Origin: Tigriopus japonicus | Taxonomy: Eukaryota > Arthropoda > Copepoda > Harpacticoida > Harpacticidae | Length of the DNA stretch: 64,000 nt | Assembly (NCBI GenBank): GCA_010645155.1 | Contig: CM021321.1 | Coordinates: 2,665,786 to 2,729,785 of the forward strand | Direction of reading: 5' to 3' | Shown here: in pieces, positions 1 to 10,240 of the stretch | Layout: every line of letters starts with the position of its first letter | Position numbering within the stretch: the first letter of the stretch is position 1 | The notes under the pieces: generated by a model | Seen by the model: the letters and a program-made list of their open reading frames with translations, nothing else | Database searches by the model: none | Told to the model about the DNA's origin: nothing | Made by a program: the position numbers and the translations under genes

Positions 1-400
1 TATTATAATCTATACGGTGCATGATTATAAATTCTGGGTCATTTTTCTCTCACTCTTTGAAGAAACATAAAAATGATGTCAGATTTCTCACTTAGGAGAG
101 TCAATTCATAAAATCTATAAAACATCTGATTGTACAGAAATTACAGATCCAGTTTAACGCCGAAAGTCAAGAGGAATGAAAGTTTGATCAAGTTTGTCAT
201 GAAAGATTCATGATAACGTATCATTTAATGGCATTCAGTAAGTCACATTCCAGGCTTAAGGATGTTCATCAAAGATCCGTAATCATCGTAAAGAAAGTTC
301 TATATCGGCTGCGACAGAACAAACACGACTGTTTGGGTCAAGAATATCCCTCTGTTGACTCTTCTATTACAAAAAAGGGTCAGGGGATGTTCACTGTCTA
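1..400. other. Left edge, no gene seen
   Basis: AT-rich sequence with no recognisable exon. The missing 3' exons of the minus-strand LRR gene would be expected to the left. I looked on the minus strand of positions 1-756 for further leucine-rich repeats and found none, so they probably lie outside the window. Confidence 0.5.
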
Positions 401-475
401 AAAGGAATTGAGTCCCAGGTTCGATTCTCCTCTCCGGCCTTTCTCAAGAAAACTTTAGATGCGTCTACAGATGGA
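401..475 (+). repeat. Truncated copy of tRNA-derived SINE
   Basis: This segment carries the Pol III B-box-like GGTTCGATTCTCC, then a CCGGCCTTTCTCAAG-like stretch and the ACTTTAGA segment. The same order occurs in the longer copies at 4864-5100 (minus) and 39957-40182 (plus). The tRNA 5' half is missing and the tail decays after about 475, so it reads as an old 5'-truncated copy. Confidence 0.6.
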
Positions 476-758
476 AAACCACTCAGAAACTGAACTGAAT
501 TTTGAATACATGAACTGTAAAAATAACCAGGAAAATGAAAATTACTGGTTTGCGGAATAAAAACTTTTTTGACCGGACCATTTCAAACTTCACACCATTG
601 GCACCATGAATGTGAAGAAATAGCTTTAAGTTTACCAACCACTTGAAAAGATTGGCATATTGCCAACAAGAGGTTTTTAATGAAAATCATTTTGTCTTTG
701 AATGGAGAGACAAAATCAATCCTACCACAGGTCACAATTAGAATAGGACAAAGCTTAC

Positions 759-1974
759 GTCTAAATATTGAGTGCCCTCGGGAATTTCCTCCAATTGATT
801 GCCTGATAAGTCCAAGATCTCCAAGTTCTTCAAATCGAAGATTTGTCGCGGAAATTCCTTCAGCTTGTTGGCAGCTAATTTCAGTTCGCGCAAAAAGCGC
901 AAATTTCGCACACTTTCGGGTAAGCCCTCCAATAAGTTGTATGACAACGAAAGAATTTCAAGATCCTGCAGGGATCCAATCTCATCCGGGAGAGATGTCA
1001 GTCGGTTTTGGTTCAAGAACAAACTCCTCAAGGTCACAAAGGTCGCGATTGACTTGGGAAGCGAGCTGAGGCGATTGGCTGATAAGTCCAATAACCTCAA
1101 TTGTGGAGCCAAATGGAACACTGAAAAGGTATGCAGAGAGGTGGGGTAGGATATCATTGCTGTACTTATGGTCTCTTGTCATGAAAGAATGGAACGAGTT
1201 CCATGAAGGTAACTTTCAAGCTCAGTTAACGAGGCCTTTTTCCTTCTAGCCAATCACAAACAATGGAAATGAAATGTCCCAATTACAGTGAGTTAAACAA
1301 TGCTATCTTATAAACTAGATATGAACTTACTTAAACAAGGGGATCTATGATGTTCCAAAAGAGGTGCGGTGTGATTTTACTGTACCTTGGTTAGGAATCA
1401 CGGTCATGGAAAGATTAGTGAGGACGAGGATCTTGGATTTTTCCGCTGATTCCAAGTGATTAGTCAAGATCGCAGAAGGAATATGGCCCATCTTTTTACT
1501 TTTCTTCATCTGGAACAAGGAAGTTTAAATGTTAGCCATGAAGAAAGTTCAAAACAATGAGAGAAATTTTAAACTTACGCAAGCGTTTTGGAATAAATAT
1601 TGTAAGACATCCCTTAAACACGAGGTGTAATCGAAATCCAACCACCAATACTTGGATTCCGTGGGCAAAGGATGCGATTCGTAAGTGAATGACGAGTGGC
1701 TCTTACTCAAGATCTCTTCGATTTCTTCATCCAATTTCGTGAGGATGAAATCACCAGTAAAATTAGATTGGAACGAGGCTCGTGGAGTGGAAATCAATAA
1801 GTCGTTCTCGATTCGACGTGGAGCGTGGGATGAGTGGAAATCTTTCGGAGGAAACGCCGTTCGAACGACAAAGTGTCCATTGAGATCTTCTGGAAGAACG
1901 TGCTTCACCCCTGCTTCCACGTGGTGTTCCAATTCTTGTACCTGGATGGTCTCACCGTTTTCTGGATTGGTCAT
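759..1974 (-). CDS. LRRC57: LRRC57-like leucine-rich-repeat protein with N-terminal extension (3' end off window)
   Basis: Three exons read on the minus strand: 1974-1579, 1509-1386 and 1120-759. Donors are GTAAGT, GTACAG and GTAAGC; acceptors are TTCCAG and TTTCAG. Phases fit (0, then 1) and give 294 codons before the last visible donor. Exons 2-3 match LRRC57: a short N-terminal segment starting MGHIPS, then about five LxxLxLxxNxLxxLP repeats. LRRC57 is about 239 residues, so roughly 85 C-terminal residues are missing and should lie left of the window. MGHIPS (start at 1491) fits an N-myristoylation signal, as MGNS does in vertebrate LRRC57, so translation could start there. Exon 1 encodes 132 residues I do not recognise, with a KLDEEIEEIL helix and a WWLDFDY segment. 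Because the splice is in frame it would make a fusion. The LRR part is secure; the fusion is inference. Confidence 0.7.
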
Positions 1975-1986
1975 GGAACATGCCCT

Positions 1987-3087
1987 TCACTGATAATCAC
2001 ATCCAAGAAAGCAGGCATCCAGCTCTGCCGTGAGAACTTGTCTTAAATACATGCATGCAATCGAACTTGGAAGAATGGTATGATGATCCATGGAACGCGT
2101 TCCTTTCAGACGGAACCTCATGGAGTGACTGGCATGAAATGCAATGGAGGACTTCATGAAGTAGACAAGGTTTTTATCGACCGCCGATGCAAAGACATAG
2201 TTGATCAGTGGCATACTCGATCACTGAATCATCGTGTTCCTTGTCAATTGACAATTGAATCACTCTAGGGGTCCCGTGGGCACCCTGTCGTTCTCATTAG
2301 TTTCCATGCGGTAAGTTGTAACCGAAATTGCTTTCAATCTTGGTCGTCCTGAAGGTCAATGGTTGAAGGTGGAAGAAGAGAAGGAACATGGTCTTGAGAA
2401 TTACGTCAACCTTACGTCTACTACCATTTACAAAGAGGGCCCTTTTGTGCTTATCTCTCCATCACATCATCTCTTGACTCGTTGGTTTCCCTTAGTGGAA
2501 GTGGGCCAAAAACTTTCTCTTTCTGGCTCCAAATCCGTGAAGCGTCTAACTAAGGTTTATGGAAGGACCCACCCTATTCCCACGAAGTGCACTTTTGCCA
2601 ATTGGATCCATGAATTTGCAAGAAAATCGTTGCCGGTGAGAGGAATTGTCATGGTTTTTGGATGGTAATATGTAGGTATCCTATGAGTTATTTTCACGCG
2701 GGACAGGAAAATTCGCAGGATGCACCATAACTTGTCAAAGGTCCAAATTTAGGGCCTTTGATTCTGTGGGGACTGAGATCCATGCAACTTGGTGAATGCA
2801 AAGAATCGATTGATTCAATTTAGTTTCCATAAGTCCATAAGTTCAAAATATCATGAATACAAAAAAGCGCAATAAATGCGATGCAAGTCTCTAAAGTACA
2901 TAGGGACACTCAAAAAACTTCCAAATCTGGTTGGTTATTGTATGTCAAGCAATGTGAAAATTGGAATAAAAGTGCGTCAATAAGTTTAAATGTAGAGCAA
3001 TTTCGAAGTATTACTGAGCAAAGATAATTGTTATGGGATAAGATAACTCGATAAAACTCAATCTTAGTCGCACATTCATAAACAAAG
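1987..3087. other. Intergenic, no supported gene
   Basis: Several short open frames occur here, but none shows a recognisable domain, codon bias or paired splice sites. It probably contains the upstream region of the minus-strand LRR gene. I see no other structure. Confidence 0.4.
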
Positions 3088-3329
3088 GCAGCCAGAATAG
3101 CCGAGCGTACTAGCGTGAAGGTTGCATAGGTGCTTCCCCAGACGTCCGAGGTTCGAATCTTGTTGGGGATAAAATTGAAGGTGTCGGGAGAAATTTTGTA
3201 AAGAAGCCAGAGTGGCCGCGCGAGCTAGTGTGTTCTTGTTAAAGTTTAGTGTAAGTGCTTCGCCAGACGGCGTAGGATCGACTCCTGTTGGGGATCGAAT
3301 CGAAGTAGTCGGGAGAAATACTTTATTTA
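3088..3329 (+). repeat. Tandem pair of tRNA(Leu/Ser)-like SINE units
   Basis: Two related units of about 115 bp lie head to tail, at about 3088-3199 and 3203-3329. Both begin with a GCCAGA(A/G)T(A/G)GCCG segment resembling the 5' end and A box of a class II tRNA (Leu or Ser). Both continue with TGCTTC(C/G)CCAGACG, and both carry a B-box region, GGTTCGAATC in unit 1 and the decayed GGATCGACTC in unit 2. Both end in TGTTGGGGAT followed by GTCGGGAGAAAT. The shared non-tRNA tail shows a SINE rather than functional tRNA genes; neither unit folds as an intact cloverleaf. Confidence 0.6.
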
Positions 3330-4863
3330 CAGGGAATCGCATTCCTTTTAGCGGTAATAAAAAATCCGCAAACAAAAAAAAACATTTTAAAATAGGACTT
3401 TCTTTGTCTTTTCGCTTTTTTTCAGTCCTAAAGTAAAGAGGGGAAAGTACTTCTTCTTGGAAAATTAGAAAGCTACCCTGTATTAATATTTTTTTCAAGA
3501 AATCATGATAGCTAGAAATGCCACCACAAATGATAAAACGACCAATTCAAGGAACAAGATACTATCAGTGTAATTGTTGCCATCATGCAACAAAAGAGCC
3601 GCATTCTTATTTCGGACTTGAAACCCTCCAATTTAGGAATCATTGAGTTAGATGACAATCAATGCAGCACCCACCCGTCTTTAAACCAATCCCCCATTGG
3701 ATTGTTGAAACACTGTTTGCTTTCCAACATATTTTCTTTTAAATATTGTGAGTACCCTCAAGGCTTATCTAGACTATCTACGTTAATTTAGAGTCCAAAC
3801 GGTAATGTTTTCTGTTCTATCGGGTGTTTCAAAAGAAGCGGAACAACAAACTACGTATATGAGTGACTGAAAGCAAATATGAACTTCACGTTCATTGCGT
3901 ATGATTAGGTAAATGATAAGATGAGAAGCCAAACACTTGACTTAAAGAGTCAGAAAAAGCGATTTTCCCCTAATTCAATATTAAAGCGCCCGAGGTTCTT
4001 TGTGTCAATGGTCAGTTTTAAAAACAGAAGGGTTGTGACTCCTATTTTTTCTCCCTCCCGAAATGTGGCTAAAATCGAATATAAGACAACATAACGGATA
4101 AAACGGATGTTTATTCAGATTTATTAACTGCCGTGTCTTTTTGACTTTTATTCATTTTTGATGAAGTTAACCATTTGCGAGTTTCGGGTATGGTTTGCTC
4201 TTCCGTTTCTCATGAAGCACCCGGTAATTCATGGGATTTAGCAGGACTTTATCCTCAAAGGGCGTGTAAGGCAAGGTTAAACATTTACTATTCTTGATCA
4301 ACCCCTTATTCAAAGAATGAATAGGTCTGCATTTCCTCGTTGGTATATTCAATACTATAAATAGGAATTTACGAAAACTCAAATTCTCAACGAAAGCAAC
4401 GGAATAAAAACATGAGCTGTTACGAATTTTCAATGGTGTTTTCTCGCTTCCCGGCTAGAAGCAAATGGTGATTTTGAAAAATAAATGTATTGATAAAGAG
4501 GTGTTTGACTTCAAACATTCATTTTTTCTGCCAAATGTTATTTTTTATAGCGTTAGTTTCATTTCGGTCTTGATTTATTAACCAAAATTTAGTTGCGGAC
4601 CAATACTTCTACTTTTGTTCCGTCTCGACCACTTGCCATTGAAGTATTTACTTTGATGGTTTCTTTCAGCCCCCAATGAATGTTTTTGTTGAAAATTAAA
4701 TTCTCTTAATTAAATTAGGAAAAGACTCATTCTTTGAGTAATATTTCTAGAAAAGCGCAACTTGCACTCTTTGAAACACTCAACTTCTCTCGGGCTTTGT
4801 ACGGCACAAGTAAACAACGGCTTCAGGGTTACAACTAACATCACGATGGTACTCCGTGTGTTT
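3330..4863. other. Intergenic, nothing recognised
   Basis: AT-rich sequence with short frames only. I found no exon, repeat or regulatory structure that I can support. Confidence 0.4.
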
Positions 4864-5100
4864 GGATTATTGGTGCTAGGGTCGGAGGGTTGAGCCTCTC
4901 TTGGCCAGCGAAGCCAGCCATCACATCGTCCAAATCATTTCCGATAGGCAATTTCAAGTCCGGTATCAGAATGATTCTCCGTCTGTGGGTGTGGATTAAC
5001 GTCTAAAAGTTTCCTTGAGAAAGGTCAGGGAGGAGAATCGAACCTGGGTCCTCTCTCACTAAAGGAAACTGCGCTAACCACGACACCACGTCTCCTCCCT
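4864..5100 (-). repeat. Full-length tRNA-derived SINE
   Basis: Read on the minus strand, the element starts with a tRNA-like head of about 73 nt. It has a seven-base acceptor stem (GGGAGGA with TCCTCCC), an A-box-like TGGTTAGCGCAG and a B box GGTTCGATTCTCC. A tail of about 160 bp follows (CTTTCTCAAGGAAACTTTT, ACAGACGGAG, CTTGAAATTGCCTATCGG, TGGCTTCGCTGGCCAAGAG, CAACCCTCCGACC). The same head and tail recur at 39957-40182. The anticodon loop is irregular, so this is not a working tRNA gene. Confidence 0.75.
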
Positions 5101-5453
5101 GTATACTACGAGATCCCAACGAAACAATTTCTCTGATAGGGTGAAAAACCCTGTCATAGACAAAATAGAGTATTCACTCATGGATTTACTCTTTACAAGC
5201 GGAAATTTTCCGATCATGAAAGAGTTGTCCAAAATATTTGTCTTGAAGTCACTCTTGCTGAAAAGAACTTTTTTTGAAGCCAATACTTTTGTCACGGAGT
5301 CAATTCTGTGTCAAAAAACAGTGAAATACGTTTGACGTTCATGCCAGAGCCTCCTTTCTTTTTCAACGGGCCCTTCAATTTGACCTTTCTCTTCCCTTAT
5401 GTTTTGGTCACCCTGGACTGAAACTCGAAATCAGCTGTTGCCGCTGCACGATT

Positions 5454-5464
5454 CTTCCTTTTCC
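5454..5464 (+). promoter_or_regulatory. 5' TOP-like pyrimidine tract of RpS15
   Basis: An 11-nt pyrimidine run (CTTCCTTTTCC) lies 22 bases before the RpS15 start codon. Ribosomal protein mRNAs of animals usually begin at a C followed by such a tract, which makes their translation growth-responsive. That the transcript starts here is inference from position and composition. Confidence 0.5.
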
Positions 5465-5486
5465 TGTGACTCTCACTACTGAAAGG

Positions 5487-6557
5487 ATGGCTGACGATCA
5501 AGTAAGTGACAATTACCCATTTTTCACCCGTAATTCCCAATCCCAACCCCATTCTTTACGGGAGCTAATCTTCCCGGAGACGTTTGAACTCGATGACCGA
5601 CTTCAAACCCGCTCTAGAAGTGGCCATAAGTTGGGTTGAACCAACCCAACCCATCCTCAATGTCACGTTTGTTGACAAAAACGCGTTATTTAAACGAAGA
5701 TTGGCTCAAAACTCGATTCATTTTTGAACCGAACAGTACGATGACTTCATTGAAAATTGACGGAGGAAATTTTGGTTTGGGATGGATCCGATAATCTCGG
5801 ATTGGCGGGTTGAAATGAAAGAGTCAAGTCGATCGAAAAGATCTATCCGTAGAATTGTAATTGTAAACAGAAGGCGAATGGGATTCTGGGTTTGTGGGTC
5901 ATCCATTTTTCTGAGCCCGAGTCTCGAGGATTTGCCGGCACTCAAAAGTTGGGCGCGATCATTGATCGTTCAAATTCCTAGTTGTGTGGATTTGAGAACG
6001 TTGTAGACGAAGATTACTCGGACCCCTGAACTATTTTAGACCCGGTGTGATATACCGTACATTGCCAATCTTATTCATTATAATTTTCTTTAATCTTACC
6101 ATGCCCATTCCTGTGTTCTTTCCAGGCTCAAGAAGTGAAGAAGAAGCGGACCTTCCGCAAGTTCACGTACCGTGGCGTGGACCTGGACCAGCTCTTGGAC
6201 ATGAACCACGAGCAATTGATGGAGCTGTTCCCTTGCCGCATTCGCCGCAAGTTCAGCCGGGGTCTGAAGCGCAAGCCCATGACCCTCATCAAGAAGCTCC
6301 GCAAGAAGAAGAAGGAATGCGAGCCCAATGAGAAGCCCGACGTGGTCAAGACCCACTTGCGAGACATGATCATCGTCCCCGAGATGACCGGATCCATCGT
6401 GGGCGTCTACAATGGCAAGACCTTCAATCAAGTGGAAATCAAGCCCGAGATGGTCGGACACTATTTGGGCGAGTTCTCCATCACGTATAAGCCCGTCAAG
6501 CACGGTCGACCCGGTATTGGTGCCACTCACTCCTCCAGATTCATCCCATTGAAGTAG
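5487..6557 (+). CDS. RpS15: 40S ribosomal protein S15 (uS19)
   Basis: Two exons, 5487-5501 (only M-A-D-D-Q) and 6126-6557, separated by a 624-bp intron with GTAAGT and TTCCAG ends in phase 0. They encode 148 residues, against 145 in human. The product belongs to the head of the small ribosomal subunit, near the decoding centre. Family signatures run through the whole sequence: [20 protein letters not shown] near the N-terminus, [48 protein letters not shown] and the C-terminal [12 protein letters not shown]. The tiny first coding exon next to a pyrimidine-rich leader is typical for ribosomal protein genes. Exon 2 is richer in G+C than its surroundings, with strong codon bias (AAG, CTG, ATC, GTC), as expected for a highly expressed gene. 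A poly(A) signal follows at 6816-6821. Identification is essentially certain. Confidence 0.98.
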
Positions 6558-6815
6558 ATCAGTCAGGTTGGCTGCCCTGATCCAGATTGGGCGGACTGAG
6601 AGTGGGGATGCCCGTTTGATCCGGGGCATTCCCGACAAATCAACATCTTTTGTATGTCGGTTTAAGTGATGTTTGATTGAAACGGGATGCAAATACACAT
6701 TGCGCTCGTCGTTTCGCCTAAGTTATCATCTCGTTCCTTCCTTCATTCTTACTTTCAAGCAAAGGTTTCTCACTCTGGCTCGGCTCTCCTTGTTTGAGCT
6801 AGTACACGAGCTTTA

Positions 6816-6821
6816 AATAAA
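6816..6821 (+). terminator. Poly(A) signal of RpS15
   Basis: AATAAA 259 bases after the RpS15 stop codon, followed by T-rich sequence. It is the first canonical signal downstream of the gene. Confidence 0.6.
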
Positions 6822-6912
6822 TATGTTTAAATTCCACCGATGGAATTCTCGCTTCCGTGTGGGCATTGTATTGCAACGTATTCCTAAGAAAGTGTAGGTG
6901 CGAGACGAACTA

Positions 6913-6918
6913 TTTATT
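6913..6918 (-). terminator. Possible poly(A) signal of the downstream SDR unit
   Basis: AATAAA on the minus strand, 187 bases past the stop codon of the SDR at 7105. It lies within 100 bp of the RpS15 poly(A) signal, so the two convergent transcripts probably end almost tail to tail. Confidence 0.4.
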
Positions 6919-7104
6919 ACTCTTAAACGGCTATTCCGTGGCTAATAGGGAAACCCTCTTGATAACATCAAATTGCGCCAGTGAAACAGCCAAGGAAAGG
7001 TTCCCATTATTTTTCTCTCTTTCATAGAAGGCACAAAGTAATGGGTGAATCAGATCGGGTTCCATTTCAAATCGTTATTCCATCGCCAATATTCAGATCA
7101 ATCC

Positions 7105-7765
7105 TCACACCGACATAATATTGCGGCCTCCGTCAATGGGGAGGGTGGCCCCGGTGATAAAAGCAGCCTCATTGGAGGCTAAAAAAGCCACCGATTGGGC
7201 CACTTCATCCACCGTACCCACACGACCCAAAGCGTGGGTCTTCTTCCCCTTTTCCAGGAAAGCGGCATATCTGTAGGCACAAAATACAAAGAAAGCATTA
7301 CGGGAAAAGAATGATCTAACCCAAACCATTTACTCACTCTTCTTCATTCATGCCCGCGTTTCTGTGGATCTCAGTGACGATGACACCGGGATTGACCGCA
7401 TTCACGCGGACCCCTTGGGCAGCCAATTCTAAAGCGCAAGTTCGGACCATTTGGTCCACAGCGGCCTTGCTCATGCTATAGGCAATTACCCCGGGGAATG
7501 CCCTCAAACCTAAGAAGGAATTATATTGTAAGAAAGCTATTTAGTAGAGCGGCAAACAAAAAGCAGGCGATTGATTTGTTACCGCAAACGCTCGAAATGT
7601 GGACCATGTTGCCTTTGGTCTTGATGAGATGCGGAATGACGGCTTGGCTTAAAATGAAGGCGGATCTTGTGTTAAGGTTCATGCACTTGTCGTAATCCTC
7701 AAGAGAGCCGGAAGCGGTATCGCCGGTCACCAGAATGCCCGCCGAGTTCACAAGAACGTCCAATC
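7105..7765 (-). CDS. Short-chain dehydrogenase/reductase, C-terminal exons only
   Basis: Three minus-strand exons: 7765-7583, 7509-7338 and 7270-7105 (stop). Their joins are in phase and continuous with the SDR family. They encode the NSAG segment after the cofactor domain, the catalytic region (HISSVCG, then Tyr-Ser-Met-Ser-Lys giving the YxxxK pair), the [14 protein letters not shown] loop and the C-terminal GATLPIDGG. An NAD(P)-dependent oxidoreductase of the classical SDR type is expected. The first exon, which should carry the TGxxxGIG cofactor motif, is not present between 7766 and the neighbouring SDR gene at 10241. The acceptor at 7765 is phase 1, the same as exon 2 of that neighbour. 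So this is either a 5'-truncated gene, or a set of alternative 3' exons used with exon 1 at 11365-11110, which would give a 258-residue protein. The substrate is unknown. Confidence 0.75.
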
Positions 7766-8281
7766 CTATTCAAACGACGTCTCATCAGTGATAAATACTA
7801 ACAAGGGCGAGAGAAACTAGGACAATTTCTTTAAAGTCTAGGGATCAGGGGCTTTAACACTAACAACCGAAACCTTGGCGGAGATGATATAAAAAAAAAA
7901 ACATTCAAAAATTGGGCATCATGGGACGGAATTTTAGTGCCAAATTCGTGGTTAATTTTTGTCCTTTAACATGGACAAGATCATGGCGATGGTGAGGTAA
8001 TTTTTTAGACAGCTGCTTGATCCCTAGGGGAGAGGGCCGAGTGTGAGGCTTAATTGGTCCGTTTAATACCTGGTATGATCCCAAAGTTATAAAGTTCCCC
8101 TTTGGAAGTGTGGCCAAATATAGAAGTCAGTGACACATTGAAAATGAGAAGAGTGCTTGTCGGAGATTGACGATGAGTCTCAATAAGAATTGAAACTGAA
8201 GATGCCCGAAAAAAGTCTACACTCGGTCCGCCGACCCTGTGTAAGAATTCTGTTGGTAAGAACCAAGAACTACTGAATTGC
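7766..8281. other. Non-coding stretch, no first SDR exon found
   Basis: I searched the minus strand here for the TGxxxGIG motif expected upstream of the 7105-7765 SDR exons and found none. Short frames lack domains. Confidence 0.4.
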
Positions 8282-8800
8282 ACTGGACTGGGAGGTTAAC
8301 GAGAGGAATCATGATTTCCAGTAGGAACAATTCAATTACGTTCTTCTGCAAATGAGACCTGGCTTATGTCGATAAGAATAGGTATTTCAATTTTCAGCTC
8401 AATCAAACGTCGGAGTCAAAAGTTATGTTCTCTCAAATTTCAGTGCAAATCCTACCGAGAAGGAATGAACCAGCCCTTTTCTGGTAATTGTTTTACCACA
8501 AAAGGGCGAATTCATTCATTCTGGGCTCTCTTCAGTACATAAGTCTGAGAAGGCATAACTTTTCACTCCGCCATTCGATTGAGCTGAAAATTGAAATACG
8601 TCGTCTACTGAATACAAGCCAGAGGCTAGTTTTTTAAGCGCAAAGATCGATCTCAAGATCAAACTTACTGTACTAAAGTACGATCTTAAGATCGATCTTT
8701 ACGTCTTAAAAAACTAGCCTCAGGTCTCGTTGGCAGAAGAACGCAATTGAATTAATCCTTCTGGAAGTCATAATTCTCACCGTGAGCCTCCCACTCCAGT
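8282..8800. repeat. Long palindromic (foldback) element carrying a nested MITE
   Basis: The left arm (8282 to about 8489) is matched in reverse complement by the right arm (about 8490 to 8800), with small mismatches and indels. Matched pairs from outside inward include ACTGGA.TGGGAGG, CGTTCTTCTGC, TATTTCAATTTTCAGCTCAATC, AAAAGTTATG and GAATGAA...GCCCTTTT.TGGTAA, meeting at a loop of about 8 nt near 8488. The right arm is longer by about 100 bp because of the insertion at 8623-8720. A transcript could fold into a hairpin of about 200 bp. The family is unknown; I find no coding sequence in it. Confidence 0.85.
8623..8720. mobile_element. 98-bp palindromic MITE with CAG target duplication
   Basis: The element begins AGGCTAGTTTTTTAAG and ends with its reverse complement. 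Almost the whole length is one hairpin (left arm to about 8660, right arm from about 8681). CAG flanks it on both sides (8620-8622 and 8721-8723). The unoccupied site can be read in the opposite arm of the host palindrome, where the sequence passes directly through the single CAG. This fixes the element's ends precisely. The superfamily is not clear from the ends. Confidence 0.8.
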
Positions 8801-10240
8801 TTTCATTGCTTCTTATAAGAACTGAAGAAGCCGTAAGAACGCTATACTAGTGATGTGACTTGGGCAAGTAATGAGTCATCACAAACACCCAAGAACAAGT
8901 TGTTGACAAGCATTACTTGGGCAATACACCAATACACTTCCCAAGCTCAAGGAACATCGGAAGATGCAGTTGCCGGCAGTTGCTCTTTGAAGAGTTAAGA
9001 TACTTGCAGCGTGACTTAGAAGAAAAAATGTCAAGTTGCATTTTCGATGATCTTTTGACCTTAATAATTTAGCAATAAATAGTGGAAGTGATACAAAAAT
9101 AAATATTTCAATTTGGATAGCATTTGCAAAACCATGTTTTTTTTGTTTCGGTTCTAGGCCACACATGAATGCACTTTTGAGGCTAATCAAGACCGAGATT
9201 TAGAAGTCACACTTCCAGAACAATCTCGTTTACTCAGAGTTGCTGGCATGAAAAAGTAAAATGCCAAATCTTTTTTTAGTATTCTCGAAATATTTTGCAT
9301 TTCCCCATGTGAGAGAATTGAAGTGTGTAATTTTCTTAAAAATACATCCTTTCAAAGGTATGGGCCCTATTTAACTGAATCAGCCTGGTTTAGTGAAATT
9401 CGGATGGCAAGTTTATTCTTCGTTCATAGCAAATTTGGCAAACCTGTTAGCTGGGAAAAGTACTTGTACAAGCACCCAAGCTATGCCAAGCTTCAGCAAG
9501 CCCAAGCATTGTGCCAATACAGCTTGCCCAATCTCTTGTTTGCCCCCCATCACTACTATATACTAATCGGCTCTTCATACATGAAAAGGTCTCGAAATAA
9601 GATTGATTTTTTTTTTTTTGGATTTTCAATTCCGGGGTTTGATGGGAGAATGTCCACAACAAGCAAGAAAATAGGAAGCAAAGCATAAAGGAAAAGGATC
9701 GAAACCCAGAAGGAGTTTCTATCTATTACCTAAGAACATATGAAAGTAACAGATTGAAACACCGACAGACTAAAGACTGAATTAAAGTCTTTGCGACAGA
9801 CAAACCATTTTCACAGTCAAACCCCAAGGCAATCGAGGCTAGTTCGAACAAAGAAGTCCTCCTCTCTCCTTTATCGGGCTCCTTCATTGTTCAATATTGC
9901 CCATTAGTCTTCGTCGGGAATATGTTGATGATCCTCAAATAACTGCATTTAAGCCTGGATTGGATAAATTTCGAAATACATTTCTCGTAGCGAAAGTAAA
10001 ATATCCGAAAGCAACCCAAAAAACCATTACCATCCTTTCTTTTAAGTTCGGTACGCTTTTAGGCCCGTGATGTTTATGTAAGGCCTCCCTTTCAACTGAA
10101 AGGCCAAAAAAGAGACTCTATTCGTAAAATGGGAAACTTAACAGCGGTGAAGTTTTGAAAGTTCTCCTGTTTCCCTAAGGAACATTAAACGACACGTGCA
10201 AAATGTTCCGGAGAAAAAAGTGCATTTATTGAGAATGAAG
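8801..10240. other. Non-coding stretch between the SDR units
   Basis: No exon is recognised on either strand. If the downstream SDR exons use the first exon at 11365-11110, this whole region would be intron, together with the palindrome beside it. Confidence 0.4.
10225..10230 (-). terminator. Poly(A) signal of the upstream SDR gene
   Basis: AATAAA on the minus strand, 11 bases after the stop codon of the SDR gene at 10241. This predicts an unusually short 3' UTR. If it were skipped, the transcript could run on into the downstream SDR exons. Confidence 0.5.

Noticed and set aside
5025..5100. Possible functional tRNA gene on the minus strand
   Set aside because: The acceptor stem and B box are good, but the anticodon stem does not pair properly, base 37 is not a purine, and the same sequence continues into a repeat tail found elsewhere in the window.
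6096..6698. 200-residue open frame on the minus strand across RpS15
   Set aside because: It is the antisense shadow of the RpS15 coding exon; the open frame results from that gene's codon bias.
10040..10120. Minus-strand frame with a KGRPYINITGL-like string, considered as the lost first exon of the downstream SDR unit
   Set aside because: Only the short ITG part resembles the cofactor motif. The GxxxGIG glycines are absent and there is no fitting phase-1 donor.
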